The notes beneath the pieces were generated by a model. It worked only from the letters and a program-made list of their open reading frames with translations. It did no database searches and was not told where the DNA came from. From the NCBI GenBank assembly GCA_029862085.1, contig JAOTXZ010000002.1, positions 39,614-103,613 on the forward strand: DNA of 64,000 nucleotides, in the 5' to 3' direction. Source of the DNA: Candidatus Nitrosopumilus sp. (GTDB lineage Archaea > Thermoproteota > Nitrososphaeria > Nitrososphaerales > Nitrosopumilaceae). The first letter of the stretch is position 1, and every line of letters begins with the position of its first letter. A program made the position numbers and the translations under genes. This document shows, piece by piece, positions 17,583-27,824 of the stretch.

Positions 17583-19463
17583 GTGCGTATCTTACAACTT
17601 CATTGTGATAGTATAGAGTACACTCCTACAAAAAAGGAGATTAAAAGCGCCGAAGAAGATGTTTCTACTGACACTATCAGGTTAGAGGAATTAGTTGTGG
17701 CATTCGTGGCAGTAGAAAAGGATGATGATTCATCTGTAGCTGAAGATGCAATTTTTCAAATTAAAAATTCGATGGACAAAATAGGATGCAAAAAATTATT
17801 GCTTTATCCTTATGCTCATCTTAGCTCAAACCTTGCCCCTCCCTACTTGGCGATTTCATTGCTAAAAGAAATGGAATCCTCGGCAAGTGAACTAGAGGTA
17901 TCACATTCTCCTTTTGGTTGGACCAAATCCTATAAAATTCAGGTAAAAGGTCATCCATTGGCCGAAAGCTCCAAAGTAATTACCAAAAAAGAAACTCAAT
18001 TTTTAGAAGGAAAAAAACCAGAAGAAGAAGCTACCTCTGAGGCGCTAAAGTCTGAATCTAAAATTAAATCCTTTTGGAATATTTTATCTCCAGATGGTAC
18101 AATGACTCCAATGTCTGAATTTAATTTTGCCAATCATAAAAAATTAGAAATTTTATCAAAATACGAATCTGCAAAAAAGAGAAGCGTAGATGAGCCACCT
18201 CCACATGTTGCTTTGATGAAAAAACTGGCAATAGCCGATTATGAACCTGCATCAGATTCGGGAAATATGCGATTCTTTCCTAATGGACGGTTGATTAAAT
18301 CCTTAATTGAACAATATGTGACAAAACGAGTCAAAGAGTATGGTGGTTATGAAGTTGAAACTCCAATCATGTATGATTCACATCATCCGAGCATGGTAAG
18401 CTACTTTAACAGATTTCCCGCAAGACAATACAATATAGATTCTGAAGGTAAGAAATTATTTTTGAGATTCGCCGCGTGCTTTGGTCAATTTTTGATGGCA
18501 AATGAATTTCAATTATCCTACAAAAATCTTCCCTACCGATTATACGAGCTTACAAGGTATAGTTTTAGACGTGAACAATCGGGAGAATTAGTAGGACTAA
18601 GAAGACTTCGTGCTTTTACTATGCCTGATTGCCATGCATTTTGTAAAGATTTAGATCAATCAATACAGGAAATTCAAACAAGATTTGATTTGTCACAAAG
18701 TGTTCTCAATGAATTAGGAATTGAAGAATCCGATTATGAAATGGCAATTAGATTCACCGAGGATTTCTATAATGAAAACAAGAAGACAGTCCAAGAACTA
18801 GTAAAAAAACTCGGAAAGCCCGTTTTGATTGAAATGTGGAAGGAGAAATTTTTCTACTTTGTTTTAAAATGGGAATTTAACTTTATTGATAATCTTGGAA
18901 AAGCATCTGCTCTTTCTACTGATCAAATTGATGTTGAAAATGGAAAACGTTATGGCATTGATTTTGTAGATGAGAATAATGTAAAAAGAAATCCAATTAT
19001 TTTACACAATTCTCCTAGTGGGGCAATTGAGAGGATCATCTATGCTCTTTTAGAAAAGGCGGCATTTGATTCAAAACAAGGACGTAAACCACAACTACCC
19101 TTATGGCTATCTCCAACTCAGGTAAGAATAATTCCTCTTACAGATGATTTTATTGACATTTGTAATTCCTTGGCCCAAAAAATTTCTTCCCAAAACATCA
19201 GAGTTGATATTGATGATAGAAATGATAGTATTGGAAAACGAATTAGAGAAGCTGAAAAAGAATGGATACGATATATTTTGGTAATAGGAGAAAAAGAAGC
19301 AACTTCTGAAAACCTCAGCATTAGGGATCGAAAAACAGGTGATGTTAGAGAGTTATCCTTTGATACCTTCATTGCGGAGTTTAATGATCAAACAAAAAAC
19401 AAACCATTTTCAGGACTAAACACGCCAAAACTTCTATCCCAAAGACCACAATTAATGGTGTAA
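17583..19463 (+). CDS. thrS: Threonyl-tRNA synthetase, archaeal type
   Basis: 626 residues from a GTG start. Residues 1-~140 form the archaea-specific editing domain (MRILQLHCDSIEYTPTKK start), which removes mischarged Ser. The class II catalytic core follows, with zinc-site Cys in AACFGQFLM, motif 2 YSFRREQSGE, TMPDCHAFC, the later His in ILHNSPSG, and motif 3 SGAIERIIYALLE. A C-terminal anticodon-binding domain (LPLWLSPTQVRIIPL onward) completes it. It charges tRNA-Thr. Full length for the family. The agmatinase-family gene begins 4 nt downstream and is probably co-transcribed. Confidence 0.96.
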   Translation: MRILQLHCDSIEYTPTKKEIKSAEEDVSTDTIRLEELVVAFVAVEKDDDSSVAEDAIFQIKNSMDKIGCKKLLLYPYAHLSSNLAPPYLAISLLKEMESSASELEVSHSPFGWTKSYKIQVKGHPLAESSKVITKKETQFLEGKKPEEEATSEALKSESKIKSFWNILSPDGTMTPMSEFNFANHKKLEILSKYESAKKRSVDEPPPHVALMKKLAIADYEPASDSGNMRFFPNGRLIKSLIEQYVTKRVKEYGGYEVETPIMYDSHHPSMVSYFNRFPARQYNIDSEGKKLFLRFAACFGQFLMANEFQLSYKNLPYRLYELTRYSFRREQSGELVGLRRLRAFTMPDCHAFCKDLDQSIQEIQTRFDLSQSVLNELGIEESDYEMAIRFTEDFYNENKKTVQELVKKLGKPVLIEMWKEKFFYFVLKWEFNFIDNLGKASALSTDQIDVENGKRYGIDFVDENNVKRNPIILHNSPSGAIERIIYALLEKAAFDSKQGRKPQLPLWLSPTQVRIIPLTDDFIDICNSLAQKISSQNIRVDIDDRNDSIGKRIREAEKEWIRYILVIGEKEATSENLSIRDRKTGDVRELSFDTFIAEFNDQTKNKPFSGLNTPKLLSQRPQLMV

Positions 19464-19466
19464 AAA

Positions 19467-20336
19467 ATGAGCTTTCTAGAATTTTATTTAGACAAAAACC
19501 CACTCATATCCTCTTCAGATGAGGGAGAGCCTGCAGCAACAATATTTGGAATCCCCTTTGATTCCACTCATTCCTACAAGCCTGGATGTAGATTTGGTCC
19601 AGATGTAATTCGTGATGCCTTTAACAATATTGAAATATTTCATCCAGAATTGCAAATAGATCTTGAGGCCGTAAACATCGAGGATTTGGGAAACACCAAA
19701 CATACTGTGGTTGCCACTAAAATGTTGGATATGGTCAGAAAAATAACTGGAGAGTTGGTGGAAAAAAACAGGCAATTGTTTTTCCTTGGTGGAGAGCACC
19801 TGATTACTTATGGAACGTTGATGAGTTTTCCCAAAGAAACAGGTTTTGTTGTATTTGATGCTCATTATGACTTGCGAGATGAATATGCTGAAACCAAATT
19901 GAGTCACGCTTCTTATCTTCGACGAATTGTAGAGGAGAGGGGGTCAGATAATATTTTACATGTTGGCGCAAGAGCATTTGTTAAAGAAGAATTAGAATTT
20001 TTGAAAGAAAATAAAATTAAAACAATTTCAGATAAAGAGATACGCCAAGGTAAAGGCCCCCAAATTTTAAAGGATCATGTCTCAACTTTTGAAAATCTCT
20101 ATACTAGTTTTGACCTTGACGTTTTGGATCCTGCCTTTGCTCCTGGAGTTGGAAATCCTGAAGGTGTAGGGATTACACCAAGAGAATTATTTGACATGAT
20201 CTACTCAATGGAAAATAACCAAATTAAAGGAGTTGATATTGTTGAATTAAATCCCACATACGATAATGGTTCTACTGCCTCGTTGGCTGCCAAAATAATT
20301 TCTACACTGATCGCCTTGAATTTAGCTAAACATTAG
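19467..20336 (+). CDS. speB: Agmatinase/arginase family ureohydrolase
   Basis: 289 residues with all metal-binding motifs of ureohydrolases: GGEHLITYG, VVFDAHYDLRDE, and SFDLDVLDPAFAPGVGNPEG. These place two Mn ions that activate water to split agmatine into putrescine and urea (or arginine into ornithine). The archaeal context favours agmatinase. It starts 4 nt after thrS. Putrescine feeds spermidine, the donor for deoxyhypusine synthase at 15527-16630. Substrate is inferred, not read directly. Confidence 0.88.
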   Translation: MSFLEFYLDKNPLISSSDEGEPAATIFGIPFDSTHSYKPGCRFGPDVIRDAFNNIEIFHPELQIDLEAVNIEDLGNTKHTVVATKMLDMVRKITGELVEKNRQLFFLGGEHLITYGTLMSFPKETGFVVFDAHYDLRDEYAETKLSHASYLRRIVEERGSDNILHVGARAFVKEELEFLKENKIKTISDKEIRQGKGPQILKDHVSTFENLYTSFDLDVLDPAFAPGVGNPEGVGITPRELFDMIYSMENNQIKGVDIVELNPTYDNGSTASLAAKIISTLIALNLAKH

Positions 20337-20408
20337 TTAAACTAGATTGACCTTTACCTAATACAATTTATTTTGATTAGATTTTATCTTCTTTTTTTGA
20401 GAAATTTT

Positions 20409-20579
20409 ATGTTAGAATTGAACAGAGTTGATTCTTGTCGAAATTGTGGTGAAACCCTACAAGTCCTCACAACTTGTATGATGTGTGATCAACCTTCTCA
20501 ATTCAAGTGCTCAAACTGTTATCATTTTGTAGATGACCCCATTCACACAAATTGTGTAATTCTAGAAAACAGTCTTTAA
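20409..20579 (+). CDS. Small Cys-rich zinc-binding protein
   Basis: 56 residues from ATG 20409: DSCRNCGETLQVLTTCMMCDQPSQFKCSNCYHFVDD. Three CxxC pairs plus a further C and H suggest two zinc sites. An upstream in-frame start (20373) would add 12 hydrophobic residues. Function unknown. Confidence 0.6.
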   Translation: MLELNRVDSCRNCGETLQVLTTCMMCDQPSQFKCSNCYHFVDDPIHTNCVILENSL

Positions 20580-20641
20580 TTTATGCCTAGACATGGCCGT
20601 AATTTTAAACTTTATAAAATTACCCTCAACAAATTTTCTGA

Positions 20642-20653
20642 TTTTTTATATAC
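20642..20653 (+). promoter_or_regulatory. TATA box of the CDP-alcohol phosphotransferase gene
   Basis: TTTTTTATATAC lies about 25 nt before GTG 20674, which supports leaderless transcription from that start rather than from the longer frame beginning at 20593. Confidence 0.5.
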
Positions 20654-20673
20654 CTGGTTTTTGGGAGAATCAC

Positions 20674-21246
20674 GTGCTTAATAATCTACGAGAGGCATTA
20701 CGTCCAACCCTTGAAAAAATAGGGAATGGGTTTGCTTCTACTGGCCTATCTCCAAATTTTTGGACGGTGATTGGTCTATTGTTTGCTATATGCTCTGCTG
20801 CGGTATATGGATTGGGAATCGAATATGGGTTAATTATTGGTGGTTTATTATTACTTGTTTCTGGATTTTTTGATATGGTAGATGGCCAAGTTGCTAGAGC
20901 TACTGGCAAAATCTCCAAAAAAGGAGGATATCTTGATTCAATGTTTGATAAGATTGCAGAAACAGCAATTTTTTTGGGAATTTTAGTAGGTGGTTATGCA
21001 GAACCCTATCTTGTTTTGCTTGCAATTACATTGTCATTATTAGTCAGTTATGCACGAGCAAAATCTGATTCATTAAATATTAAACTTCAAGGTGTGGGAA
21101 TTGGTGAGAGGGCAGAACGCCTTTTGGTAATTGCAATTATTGGAATTTTTGGATTTATGGAAATTGCAGTTATCATTGTTGTAATTATTGCTGCAATTAC
21201 ATTAATTCAGAGGATGATATTTACAACTAAGCATATTGAAGAATAA
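20674..21246 (+). CDS. CDP-alcohol phosphatidyltransferase
   Basis: 190 residues from GTG 20674 (V/MLNNLREALRPTLEKIG). It holds the complete signature DGQVARATGKISKKGGYLD...D of the form DG(x)2AR(x)8G(x)3D(x)3D, which binds Mg and CDP-alcohol in the membrane, with about six helices. In archaea these enzymes join CDP-archaeol to inositol phosphate, glycerol phosphate or serine. The short GERAER segment after helix 4 is typical of the archaetidylinositol-phosphate synthase group, which is the best guess. The TATA position supports this start. Confidence 0.88.
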   Translation: MLNNLREALRPTLEKIGNGFASTGLSPNFWTVIGLLFAICSAAVYGLGIEYGLIIGGLLLLVSGFFDMVDGQVARATGKISKKGGYLDSMFDKIAETAIFLGILVGGYAEPYLVLLAITLSLLVSYARAKSDSLNIKLQGVGIGERAERLLVIAIIGIFGFMEIAVIIVVIIAAITLIQRMIFTTKHIEE

Positions 21247-21248
21247 TT

Positions 21249-21536
21249 TTATCGTAGTTTTCCCCGTTTCCTTCTATTATCTGCAGAACGAATTTTTAGA
21301 ATTTTAAAATGAATTGCACATGATATGCAATAATGTTTTAGAACCGTTGGTGATGCAATGTATGCACCTTGAGCTCTAAGCTCTTTGGCTAGAGTGTGCT
21401 CCACTAGATTTAGTTTTGAAGTTACCTTCTTTGCCTTGTCTTTTGGAACTGTTTGTCCACAATTAGTGCATTGTACTACTCCAGTGGATCCTTTTCCTCC
21501 CTTGGTTCGTCCCCTACTTGCACGCTTTAGTGGCAT
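21249..21536 (-). CDS. rps26e: 30S ribosomal protein S26e
   Basis: 95 residues: MPLKRASRGRTKGGKG, QCTNCGQTVPKDKAKK, and HYCISCAIHFKIL with the CxxC pairs that bind zinc. S26e sits near the mRNA exit site of the small subunit. Among archaea it is found mainly in crenarchaeal/thaumarchaeal lineages. Convergent with the phosphotransferase gene, 2 nt between stops. Confidence 0.95.
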   Translation of the reverse strand: MPLKRASRGRTKGGKGSTGVVQCTNCGQTVPKDKAKKVTSKLNLVEHTLAKELRAQGAYIASPTVLKHYCISCAIHFKILKIRSADNRRKRGKLR

Positions 21537-21665
21537 ACCTCTAATCTCTCTTGCCTCTTTATATTCTTGCGTATAATTGGAAAATTTTTTGAAATTTGTG
21601 CCTAATTTTTAAAAAATACACATTATCTTTTAATTCTTGATATTGATCTTACTATTTGAGGACAA

Positions 21666-21782
21666 ATGCAGGGTTTGTGTCATATTTGTTATGGGTCTAA
21701 TTTAGATCTGGTACTATCAAAGGGTGAAATTATTTGCAAGTCCTGTTTTGAAAAAAAGCAAAAAACTAAATCATCAAAATAG
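21666..21782 (+). CDS. Micro zinc-ribbon protein
   Basis: A 38-residue protein: LCHICYGSNLDLVLSKGEIICKSCFEKK. The two CxxC pairs are spaced like the micro-protein at 13768-13884. It ends 13 nt before the PfkB kinase gene and may be co-transcribed with it. Confidence 0.65.
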   Translation: MQGLCHICYGSNLDLVLSKGEIICKSCFEKKQKTKSSK

Positions 21783-21795
21783 AAAGATTTCTTAA

Positions 21796-22668
21796 ATGAA
21801 GATTGCCTTATTTTCTCATTGTGCAATTGATTCTATTACAATAGGTGATTCAAATTATGAACAAATAGGTGGCCCAGCATGCTATGGCGGCATTACTGCA
21901 AGGCAATTTAAATTCGATGTTGAACTTGTAACAAAATTTGGTTCAGATTTTCCTCACAAACAGTATCTAACAGATAACAAAATAAATTTTGAAGATGCGT
22001 TAAGCGAAAAGAAAACTACCAAATTTTCCATCAACATAGTTGGTCCCGATAGAACCTTAAAACTTGAAAATCAATGTGATCCTATTGAATACACAAGGAC
22101 TAATGCAGATGGCTGTATAGTTAGTCCTATTTTTCATGAAATTTCTACAGAAACTTTAGATAGAATAAAACATGACACTAATTTTTTATTATTAGATCCT
22201 CAAGGATTTTTGAGGAGAATTAATTCTGAGAAAACAATTTTTTTAGAAAAAACTGATCTTGATTTATCCAATATCAATACTATCAAAGTTAGTCCAGAAG
22301 AAGCTCAACAATTGGTAGGATCCTCGGATACTGATGCTATGATGTTATTACAAAAAAAAGGAGTAGGGCATGTAATTCTTACAAATAAAACTGAAGTATC
22401 TATGTTAGTTAAAGACAGAATTTATTCCATAACCTTACCAAATAAAAAAATTTATGATACAACTGGAATTGGTGATATTTTTTGCGCCACATTTTGTTGT
22501 TCTATGCTTCGAGAGCGGGATTTTCTTTGGGCTTTTTGCTTTGCGGGAGGAGCTGCGCAGGCAGCACTTGATTCGAAAAATGTAGGTCTTTTAAAAATAC
22601 CAAAAAAAGGAACCATCGAAACCAATGCATCTTATTTTTACAATTTAATGAAATATCGTTCTATTTAG
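21796..22668 (+). CDS. PfkB-family carbohydrate kinase
   Basis: 290 residues. The N-terminal GGPACYGGITARQF segment is the PfkB substrate lid region, and DTTGIGDIFCATF near residue 222 holds the anion-hole glycines and catalytic Asp of ribokinase-like kinases. Length is normal. The substrate (sugar, nucleoside or inositol) cannot be read from sequence. Upstream of the NAD kinase gene by 36 nt, suggesting one transcription unit. Confidence 0.87.
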   Translation: MKIALFSHCAIDSITIGDSNYEQIGGPACYGGITARQFKFDVELVTKFGSDFPHKQYLTDNKINFEDALSEKKTTKFSINIVGPDRTLKLENQCDPIEYTRTNADGCIVSPIFHEISTETLDRIKHDTNFLLLDPQGFLRRINSEKTIFLEKTDLDLSNINTIKVSPEEAQQLVGSSDTDAMMLLQKKGVGHVILTNKTEVSMLVKDRIYSITLPNKKIYDTTGIGDIFCATFCCSMLRERDFLWAFCFAGGAAQAALDSKNVGLLKIPKKGTIETNASYFYNLMKYRSI

Positions 22669-22704
22669 CTTTATCCTTTTATTGTATGGTCTTAGAAATC
22701 TTCT

Positions 22705-23706
22705 GTGCAAATAGGAATTTATGGTTCGGGTACATCCTCTACCTCTCAAAAAATCATTAAAAAAATACTCTCAGAAAATAACATAAAGGCCGTCACCATT
22801 TCTCCAAAATCAAAAGCGAAAGAATCTGATTGTGTAATTGTACTTGGAGGGGATAAAGGAATTCGAAATTATTTTCATAGAACTCTTGATTCAACATCGC
22901 CTGTTTTAGGGATTAATGAGGGAGAGTATGGGGGATTTTTAGCTCAAATTGATCTTAAAGAAATTCAATCCTATGTTAATAGATTAAAAAAACAAGATTA
23001 TTCTATAGAGGAAGTTCCACGATTGGGAGTCAAAATTGATGGCACTGATGTTTTTCCTGTTTTAAACGATGTGGCAGTATTTCCCTCAAAGAGCGCAATG
23101 TTAATGGAACATACTCTAAGTGTTAATGGAGAAGAGGTATGGCATGATAGTAGTGATGGAATAATAATTTCCACTCCGATAGGTTCTTCTGCATATTCAA
23201 TGTCGGCAGGGGGTCCAGTAATTTTTCAAGATTCTACGGTGTTTGAAATTATTTCTGTGAATTCTTTGAATGTAAATAGAAGACCAATAATTGTATCAAA
23301 TAACAGTTCCATTGAAATAGATGATATCTCTGCTCGATTGCATTGCGAGGTAGTTCTAGACGGATTGGAACGATACAAAGTAAACAAAATTGTACAGTGC
23401 ACGCAGTTTTTTCCTCCAGCTAAAATTATTCGTCTTAAAAAAGATTCTACGGCAATTTCTGCTTTAGCAAAAAAGGCTCACCTAGCCGAAGAATTACTTA
23501 GTATGCCTCCAAGCTCAAAATTACTCTTAAAAACATTAGAGTATGAGGGTTCTCTAACCCAAAAGGATCTATCAAACAAGACACTTTTACCAGATAGAAC
23601 TGTGAGGTTGGCTTTGAGTCATTTACTTTCCAAGGGATATGTGAAAAAGAAAGTATCAGTACGTGACGCAAGACAAAAAATCTATGAAATTTCAAAAATA
23701 GAATAA
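22705..23706 (+). CDS. nadK: NAD kinase with C-terminal winged-helix domain
   Basis: 333 residues from a GTG start. Residues 1-~250 are NAD kinase: GGD (48-50, catalytic Asp), NDVAV, and SDGIIISTPIGSSAYSMSAG, matching the NAD-binding DG..STPTGSTAY motif. The usual GGDGT is GGDKG here. It phosphorylates NAD to NADP. Residues ~265-333 form a winged helix (LLKTLEYEGSLTQKDLSNKT, 'LPDRTVRLALSHLLSKGYV'), an unusual fusion that could couple enzyme state to DNA binding or simply aid oligomerisation. Confidence 0.9.
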   Translation: MQIGIYGSGTSSTSQKIIKKILSENNIKAVTISPKSKAKESDCVIVLGGDKGIRNYFHRTLDSTSPVLGINEGEYGGFLAQIDLKEIQSYVNRLKKQDYSIEEVPRLGVKIDGTDVFPVLNDVAVFPSKSAMLMEHTLSVNGEEVWHDSSDGIIISTPIGSSAYSMSAGGPVIFQDSTVFEIISVNSLNVNRRPIIVSNNSSIEIDDISARLHCEVVLDGLERYKVNKIVQCTQFFPPAKIIRLKKDSTAISALAKKAHLAEELLSMPPSSKLLLKTLEYEGSLTQKDLSNKTLLPDRTVRLALSHLLSKGYVKKKVSVRDARQKIYEISKIE

Positions 23707-23707
23707 A

Positions 23708-25306
23708 TTACCTTGCTGCTGATTCTAAAAATGAAACAAAAGCTTTTTCTGGAAATCCTGGTCTACTGTTAAATTCTGGATGGAATTGTACTCCTAGATA
23801 AAATTTATGTTCTGGAATTTCAAGGATCTCCATTCTCTTCCCCTCATCGCTTTCTGCTGAGAATATCATCCCATTTTTTTCAAAATCATTCAAGTAATTT
23901 TTGTTGATTTCATAGCGATGTCGATGCCTTTTTTTTATTTGATCAGAACCATAAATTTTTCCAGCCATGGTATTGGGTTTTACCTTAATTTTATGACCTC
24001 CTAACCTTAAAGAGCCTCCCATGTCTGATACCTCTTTTTGTTCAGGCAGCAAGTCCACTACTAGATTTTTTGCATCTGCTTTAATTTCTGTAGAGTTTAC
24101 ATCCTCTAATTTTAAAACATCTCGTCCAAATGCAATTGCTGCAAGCTGAAATCCAAAACATATTCCAAGATACGGAATATTTTTCTCTCTTGCATAACTA
24201 GCGGTTTTAATTATTCCCTCTGATCCTCTGATTCCAAATCCTCCTGGAACAAGGATTCCATCATAATCTGAGAGTTTGTTATAATCACTAATTGATTCAG
24301 AATCAATCCAATCAATATCTACTGATTTTCCTAAACTAGCTCCTGCATGTTTTAATGCATGGTTTACACTTACGTAGCTATCTGCCAACGTCACATATTT
24401 CCCAACCATTGCAATCTTTATTTTTTTATCTTTATGGTTGACCATAGATTCAGCAATCTTATTCCACTTATCCCAATTCGTAGAAGTATTTACCATACCA
24501 ACTCTTCCAAATTTCGTAAAGATAAAATCTAAAATTCCTTGGTCATAGAGAATTTGCGGTACTTCAAAAATAGATTTTGCATCATGACACGAAAGAACAT
24601 CCTCTGATGTAACATTTGTAAAAAGTGCAATTTTTTTCTTAGTTTTTTCCTCCAATGGTTGAGTACATCTTACAGCCAAAAAATCTGGTTGGATACCGAT
24701 TCTTCGTAATTCTTGAACACTGTGTTGAGTGGGTTTAGTTTTTTGTTCACCTACAACATCTAATGAAGGTGCTAATGTAACATGGACAAAAATAACATTT
24801 TTTGGTCCATCTTCTACTCTCATTTGTCTTAATGCCTCTAAAAATGGAAGGGATTCAATATCTCCTACAGTTCCTCCGCATTCCACAATCAAAAAATCAA
24901 GGTCTTCATCGGTTGCAATCTTTCTAATTCTATTTTTAATTTCATCGGTAATGTGGGGGATTATTTGCACACATGCTCCCAAATATTCTCCTTTTCGTTC
25001 TGATTCTATAACAGCAGAATATACCTGAGCAGTTGTAATGTTGTGATTTTTTGGAATATTCTGATTCAAAAATCGCTCATAATTTCCAATGTCCATATCA
25101 CATTCCCCTCCATCTTCTGTGACGAAGACTTCTCCATGAGCCACAGGATTCATTGTCCCAGCATCATAGTTCAAGTAGGGATCTATTTTGATACATGAAA
25201 CTTTTTGATTAGATAATTGCAATAGTTTAGCAATCGAAGATGTGGTGACGCCTTTTCCCAGACCTGACATAACCCCGCCAGTCACAAAAATAAACTTTGT
25301 CTGCAC
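23708..25306 (-). CDS. pyrG: CTP synthase
   Basis: 532 residues, GTG start, full length. The N-terminal synthase domain has the P-loop-like [15 protein letters not shown] and the [15 protein letters not shown] segment. The C-terminal class I glutaminase has GICFGFQLA (nucleophile Cys) and GVQFHPEF (His). It aminates UTP to CTP using glutamine and ATP. Convergent with nadK with one base between stops. Confidence 0.97.
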   Translation of the reverse strand: MQTKFIFVTGGVMSGLGKGVTTSSIAKLLQLSNQKVSCIKIDPYLNYDAGTMNPVAHGEVFVTEDGGECDMDIGNYERFLNQNIPKNHNITTAQVYSAVIESERKGEYLGACVQIIPHITDEIKNRIRKIATDEDLDFLIVECGGTVGDIESLPFLEALRQMRVEDGPKNVIFVHVTLAPSLDVVGEQKTKPTQHSVQELRRIGIQPDFLAVRCTQPLEEKTKKKIALFTNVTSEDVLSCHDAKSIFEVPQILYDQGILDFIFTKFGRVGMVNTSTNWDKWNKIAESMVNHKDKKIKIAMVGKYVTLADSYVSVNHALKHAGASLGKSVDIDWIDSESISDYNKLSDYDGILVPGGFGIRGSEGIIKTASYAREKNIPYLGICFGFQLAAIAFGRDVLKLEDVNSTEIKADAKNLVVDLLPEQKEVSDMGGSLRLGGHKIKVKPNTMAGKIYGSDQIKKRHRHRYEINKNYLNDFEKNGMIFSAESDEGKRMEILEIPEHKFYLGVQFHPEFNSRPGFPEKAFVSFLESAAR

Positions 25307-25633
25307 ATATATGAAATGAGGACCAGCTTTTTGTATGTTTTGTCGATCAGTAATTTTATTTTAATTTTTGCAAATGTGTGTTTTTTATTTTTTACTAATG
25401 ATTAAAAATCTAAAAAAACAAAGCAAAGAAATGGAATACACAAAAAAAATTCTAATTTTTGATTATAATTAAATTAAAAAACAACAATATTTTGCTTTAA
25501 ACTTTTTTCTATGAATTCAATTTTGAGATCACTTTATTATTTTTACTTTAGGAAATTACAATTAATTTTAACTGCACAGCTAAAATTAAATTTACTTTTA
25601 CTAGTCTTATAACCAATTTCCACCAATTTTTTT
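25307..25633. other. Non-coding gap with a near-palindrome
   Basis: Very AT-rich, no convincing gene. It contains an interrupted inverted repeat, TTAATTTTA (25562-25570) and TAAAATTAA (25581-25589), with CTG/CAG pairing inside (13-bp arms, one mismatch). This lies just upstream of a TATA-like CTTATAACC (25606-25614) that is ~26 nt before the next gene, so it may be a regulator site. Confidence 0.45.
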
Positions 25634-25831
25634 ATGCAAAAGGTGATGATCGGTGTTTGTAAGTATTGCACTAAAGAGCAACCTGAACTTAATTTATCTT
25701 GTATTGGTTGCAAAAAACGTGGATGGGAAATGGATAAAAAAAATGCAAATACCCCATTTAACATCGATCAAACAATACCCAATAAGCAAAAAATTGAATT
25801 TAATGTTGATAATCCCATACTGTATTCCTAG
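25634..25831 (+). CDS. Small zinc-binding protein, GVCKYC family
   Basis: 65 residues: GVCKYCTKEQPELNLSCIGCKKRGW, two CxxC pairs. The same N-terminal motif (GVCKYCxKEQPxLNLxCxxC) recurs in the micro-protein at 34494-34619, so these are paralogues within the window. The C-terminal ~35 residues are unique. Function unknown. Confidence 0.65.
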   Translation: MQKVMIGVCKYCTKEQPELNLSCIGCKKRGWEMDKKNANTPFNIDQTIPNKQKIEFNVDNPILYS

Positions 25832-25846
25832 TCATTTAAAAAAAAA

Positions 25847-26647
25847 TTAGATTTTTGTTTGTTTTTTTAATGATTTTGTAAACGAGGTGATTTTTCTCTC
25901 TATCTGATTTTGAGATGTTTTTTCAAGTAATTTTAAAAATGCACTACCTACAATTACCGCATCTACCCCAACTGAAATGTATTTTTTAACATCTTCTGGA
26001 GTAGAAACCCCAAATCCAACCCCTATGGGGATTTTTCCTTGAGTTTGTTTTTTTACATCTTTGATTGCTTTTAAGGTATAATTTTTTATTCCAGTTTTTA
26101 TCCCTGTTGTTCCATACACTGCAACAAGATACAAAAATCCTGAAGTGACCTTTGTAATTTCTTTAACTCTTTTTTTGGTGGTATTTGGTGATATCAAAAA
26201 TATGGTATCTGTATTTCCTTTTGCTGCCTTCAAATACTCTTTGGATTCTTCAATGGACATATCTGGAAGAATAAAGCCATCAATTCCTGCTTTTTTAGCC
26301 TCAGATATGAAGTTTGAATATCCTTTGTTATACAAAATATTGGTATAGGTCATTAGTACCAGAGGTGTATCCGTTAGTTTTCTGATTTTTTTTACTAGCT
26401 GAAAAAATTTCTTTATTTTGGTTCCTTTCTCCAATGATACTGTACTTGCGTTTTGAATAACAGGTCCATCAGCAAGAGGATCAGAAAATGGAAATCCTAA
26501 TTCAATAATATCTGCTCCCCCCTTTACTAATCCTTTAACAGCTGACAACGTAGCACGTTCATTTGGAAACCCCACCATAATATATGATATTAGAGCTTTT
26601 TCTTTTTTGGCAGCTAATTCTGAAAATTTTTCTTTAATTCTTGACAT
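25847..26647 (-). CDS. trpA: Tryptophan synthase alpha subunit
   Basis: 266 residues, TIM barrel with the catalytic Glu in [16 protein letters not shown] and the Asp of the same segment, plus [12 protein letters not shown] near the C-terminus. It splits indole-3-glycerol phosphate to indole, which is passed to TrpB. Last gene of the minus-strand trp operon; its start overlaps the trpB end by 14 nt. Confidence 0.96.
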   Translation of the reverse strand: MSRIKEKFSELAAKKEKALISYIMVGFPNERATLSAVKGLVKGGADIIELGFPFSDPLADGPVIQNASTVSLEKGTKIKKFFQLVKKIRKLTDTPLVLMTYTNILYNKGYSNFISEAKKAGIDGFILPDMSIEESKEYLKAAKGNTDTIFLISPNTTKKRVKEITKVTSGFLYLVAVYGTTGIKTGIKNYTLKAIKDVKKQTQGKIPIGVGFGVSTPEDVKKYISVGVDAVIVGSAFLKLLEKTSQNQIERKITSFTKSLKKQTKI

Positions 26648-27824
26648 TTTTATCCAAATAATTTTGTACTTCTTCGACGTCTTTGTCTCCTCTACCAGAA
26701 AGGGTAACTACAATTGATTCTGATTTTTTGTGGTTTGAAGCAACTTTAACTGCATCAGCTATTGCATGAGCTGATTCTAGGGCAGGAATAATTCCTTCAG
26801 TTCTGGTTAGAAGCAAAAAAGCATCAATTACTTCAGAGTCTGTTGCAGAATGATACTTTACACGTTTGTTGTCTTTTAGATATGAGTGCTCTGGACCAAC
26901 CCCTGGATAATCTAATCCTGCAGAAATACTATGAGTCTCTGTAATTTGTCCTTCCTTATCTTGAAGTAAATATGTCATCATTCCATGTAACACTCCTTTA
27001 CTTCCAGCAGAAAGCGTTGCAGAATGAAGTCCAGATTTTATTCCTTTACCTGCAGCTTCCACACCAATAATTTCTGTACTTGAGTCAATCAGTGGATAAA
27101 ATGTTCCAATTGCATTTGAACCCCCGCCAACACATGCAATTACACAGTCTGGGTTTTTGTTGAGTAATTTTTTCATTTGTGATTTTATCTCCTCACCAAT
27201 CACACTTTGAAAATCTCTAACCATTACAGGATATGGATGTGGACCAACTGCTGAACCAAGCAGATAGTAGGTGTTCTCTACATTTGTAATCCAGTCGCGT
27301 ATGGCCTCATTAATCGCATCTTTTAGGGTCTTTGAGCCTAATTTTACAGGATGAACCTTGGCTCCAAGCATATTCATTCTAAAAACATTGAGTTTTTGTC
27401 TTATGGTATCCTTGTATCCCATGTATACTTCGGATTTCATTCCCAAAGCAGCACATGCCATTGCTGTTGCCACTCCATGTTGACCTGCTCCCGTTTCTGC
27501 AATAATTCTTTTTTTATTCATTTTTTTGGCAAGCAAGGCCTGACCTAAGGTGTTGTTTATTTTGTGAGCACCTCCATGCAACAAGTCTTCCCTTTTAAGA
27601 TAAATTTTGGCTCCTCCGATTTTTTCTGTTAAATTTTTTGCAAAATAAAGTGGAGTTGGCCTGCCAGCGTATTGCTTTAGATAATAATCTAATTCTTTTT
27701 TGAAAATTTTATCATTTTTGAATTTCAGATAATTTTCCTCTAACTCTTGTACTGCTGGAACCAAGGTTTCTGGAATATATTTCCCACCAAATTCTCCAAA
27801 TCGTCCACCTTTGGGGTACTTCAA
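26634..27824 (-). CDS. trpB: Tryptophan synthase beta subunit
   Basis: 396 residues of the TrpB1 type ([18 protein letters not shown]). The PLP Lys is in [13 protein letters not shown], and [10 protein letters not shown] binds the cofactor phosphate. It joins indole and serine to tryptophan. TrpB1 rather than the stand-alone TrpB2 fits its place directly beside trpA. Confidence 0.97.
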   Translation of the reverse strand: MKYPKGGRFGEFGGKYIPETLVPAVQELEENYLKFKNDKIFKKELDYYLKQYAGRPTPLYFAKNLTEKIGGAKIYLKREDLLHGGAHKINNTLGQALLAKKMNKKRIIAETGAGQHGVATAMACAALGMKSEVYMGYKDTIRQKLNVFRMNMLGAKVHPVKLGSKTLKDAINEAIRDWITNVENTYYLLGSAVGPHPYPVMVRDFQSVIGEEIKSQMKKLLNKNPDCVIACVGGGSNAIGTFYPLIDSSTEIIGVEAAGKGIKSGLHSATLSAGSKGVLHGMMTYLLQDKEGQITETHSISAGLDYPGVGPEHSYLKDNKRVKYHSATDSEVIDAFLLLTRTEGIIPALESAHAIADAVKVASNHKKSESIVVTLSGRGDKDVEEVQNYLDKNVKN

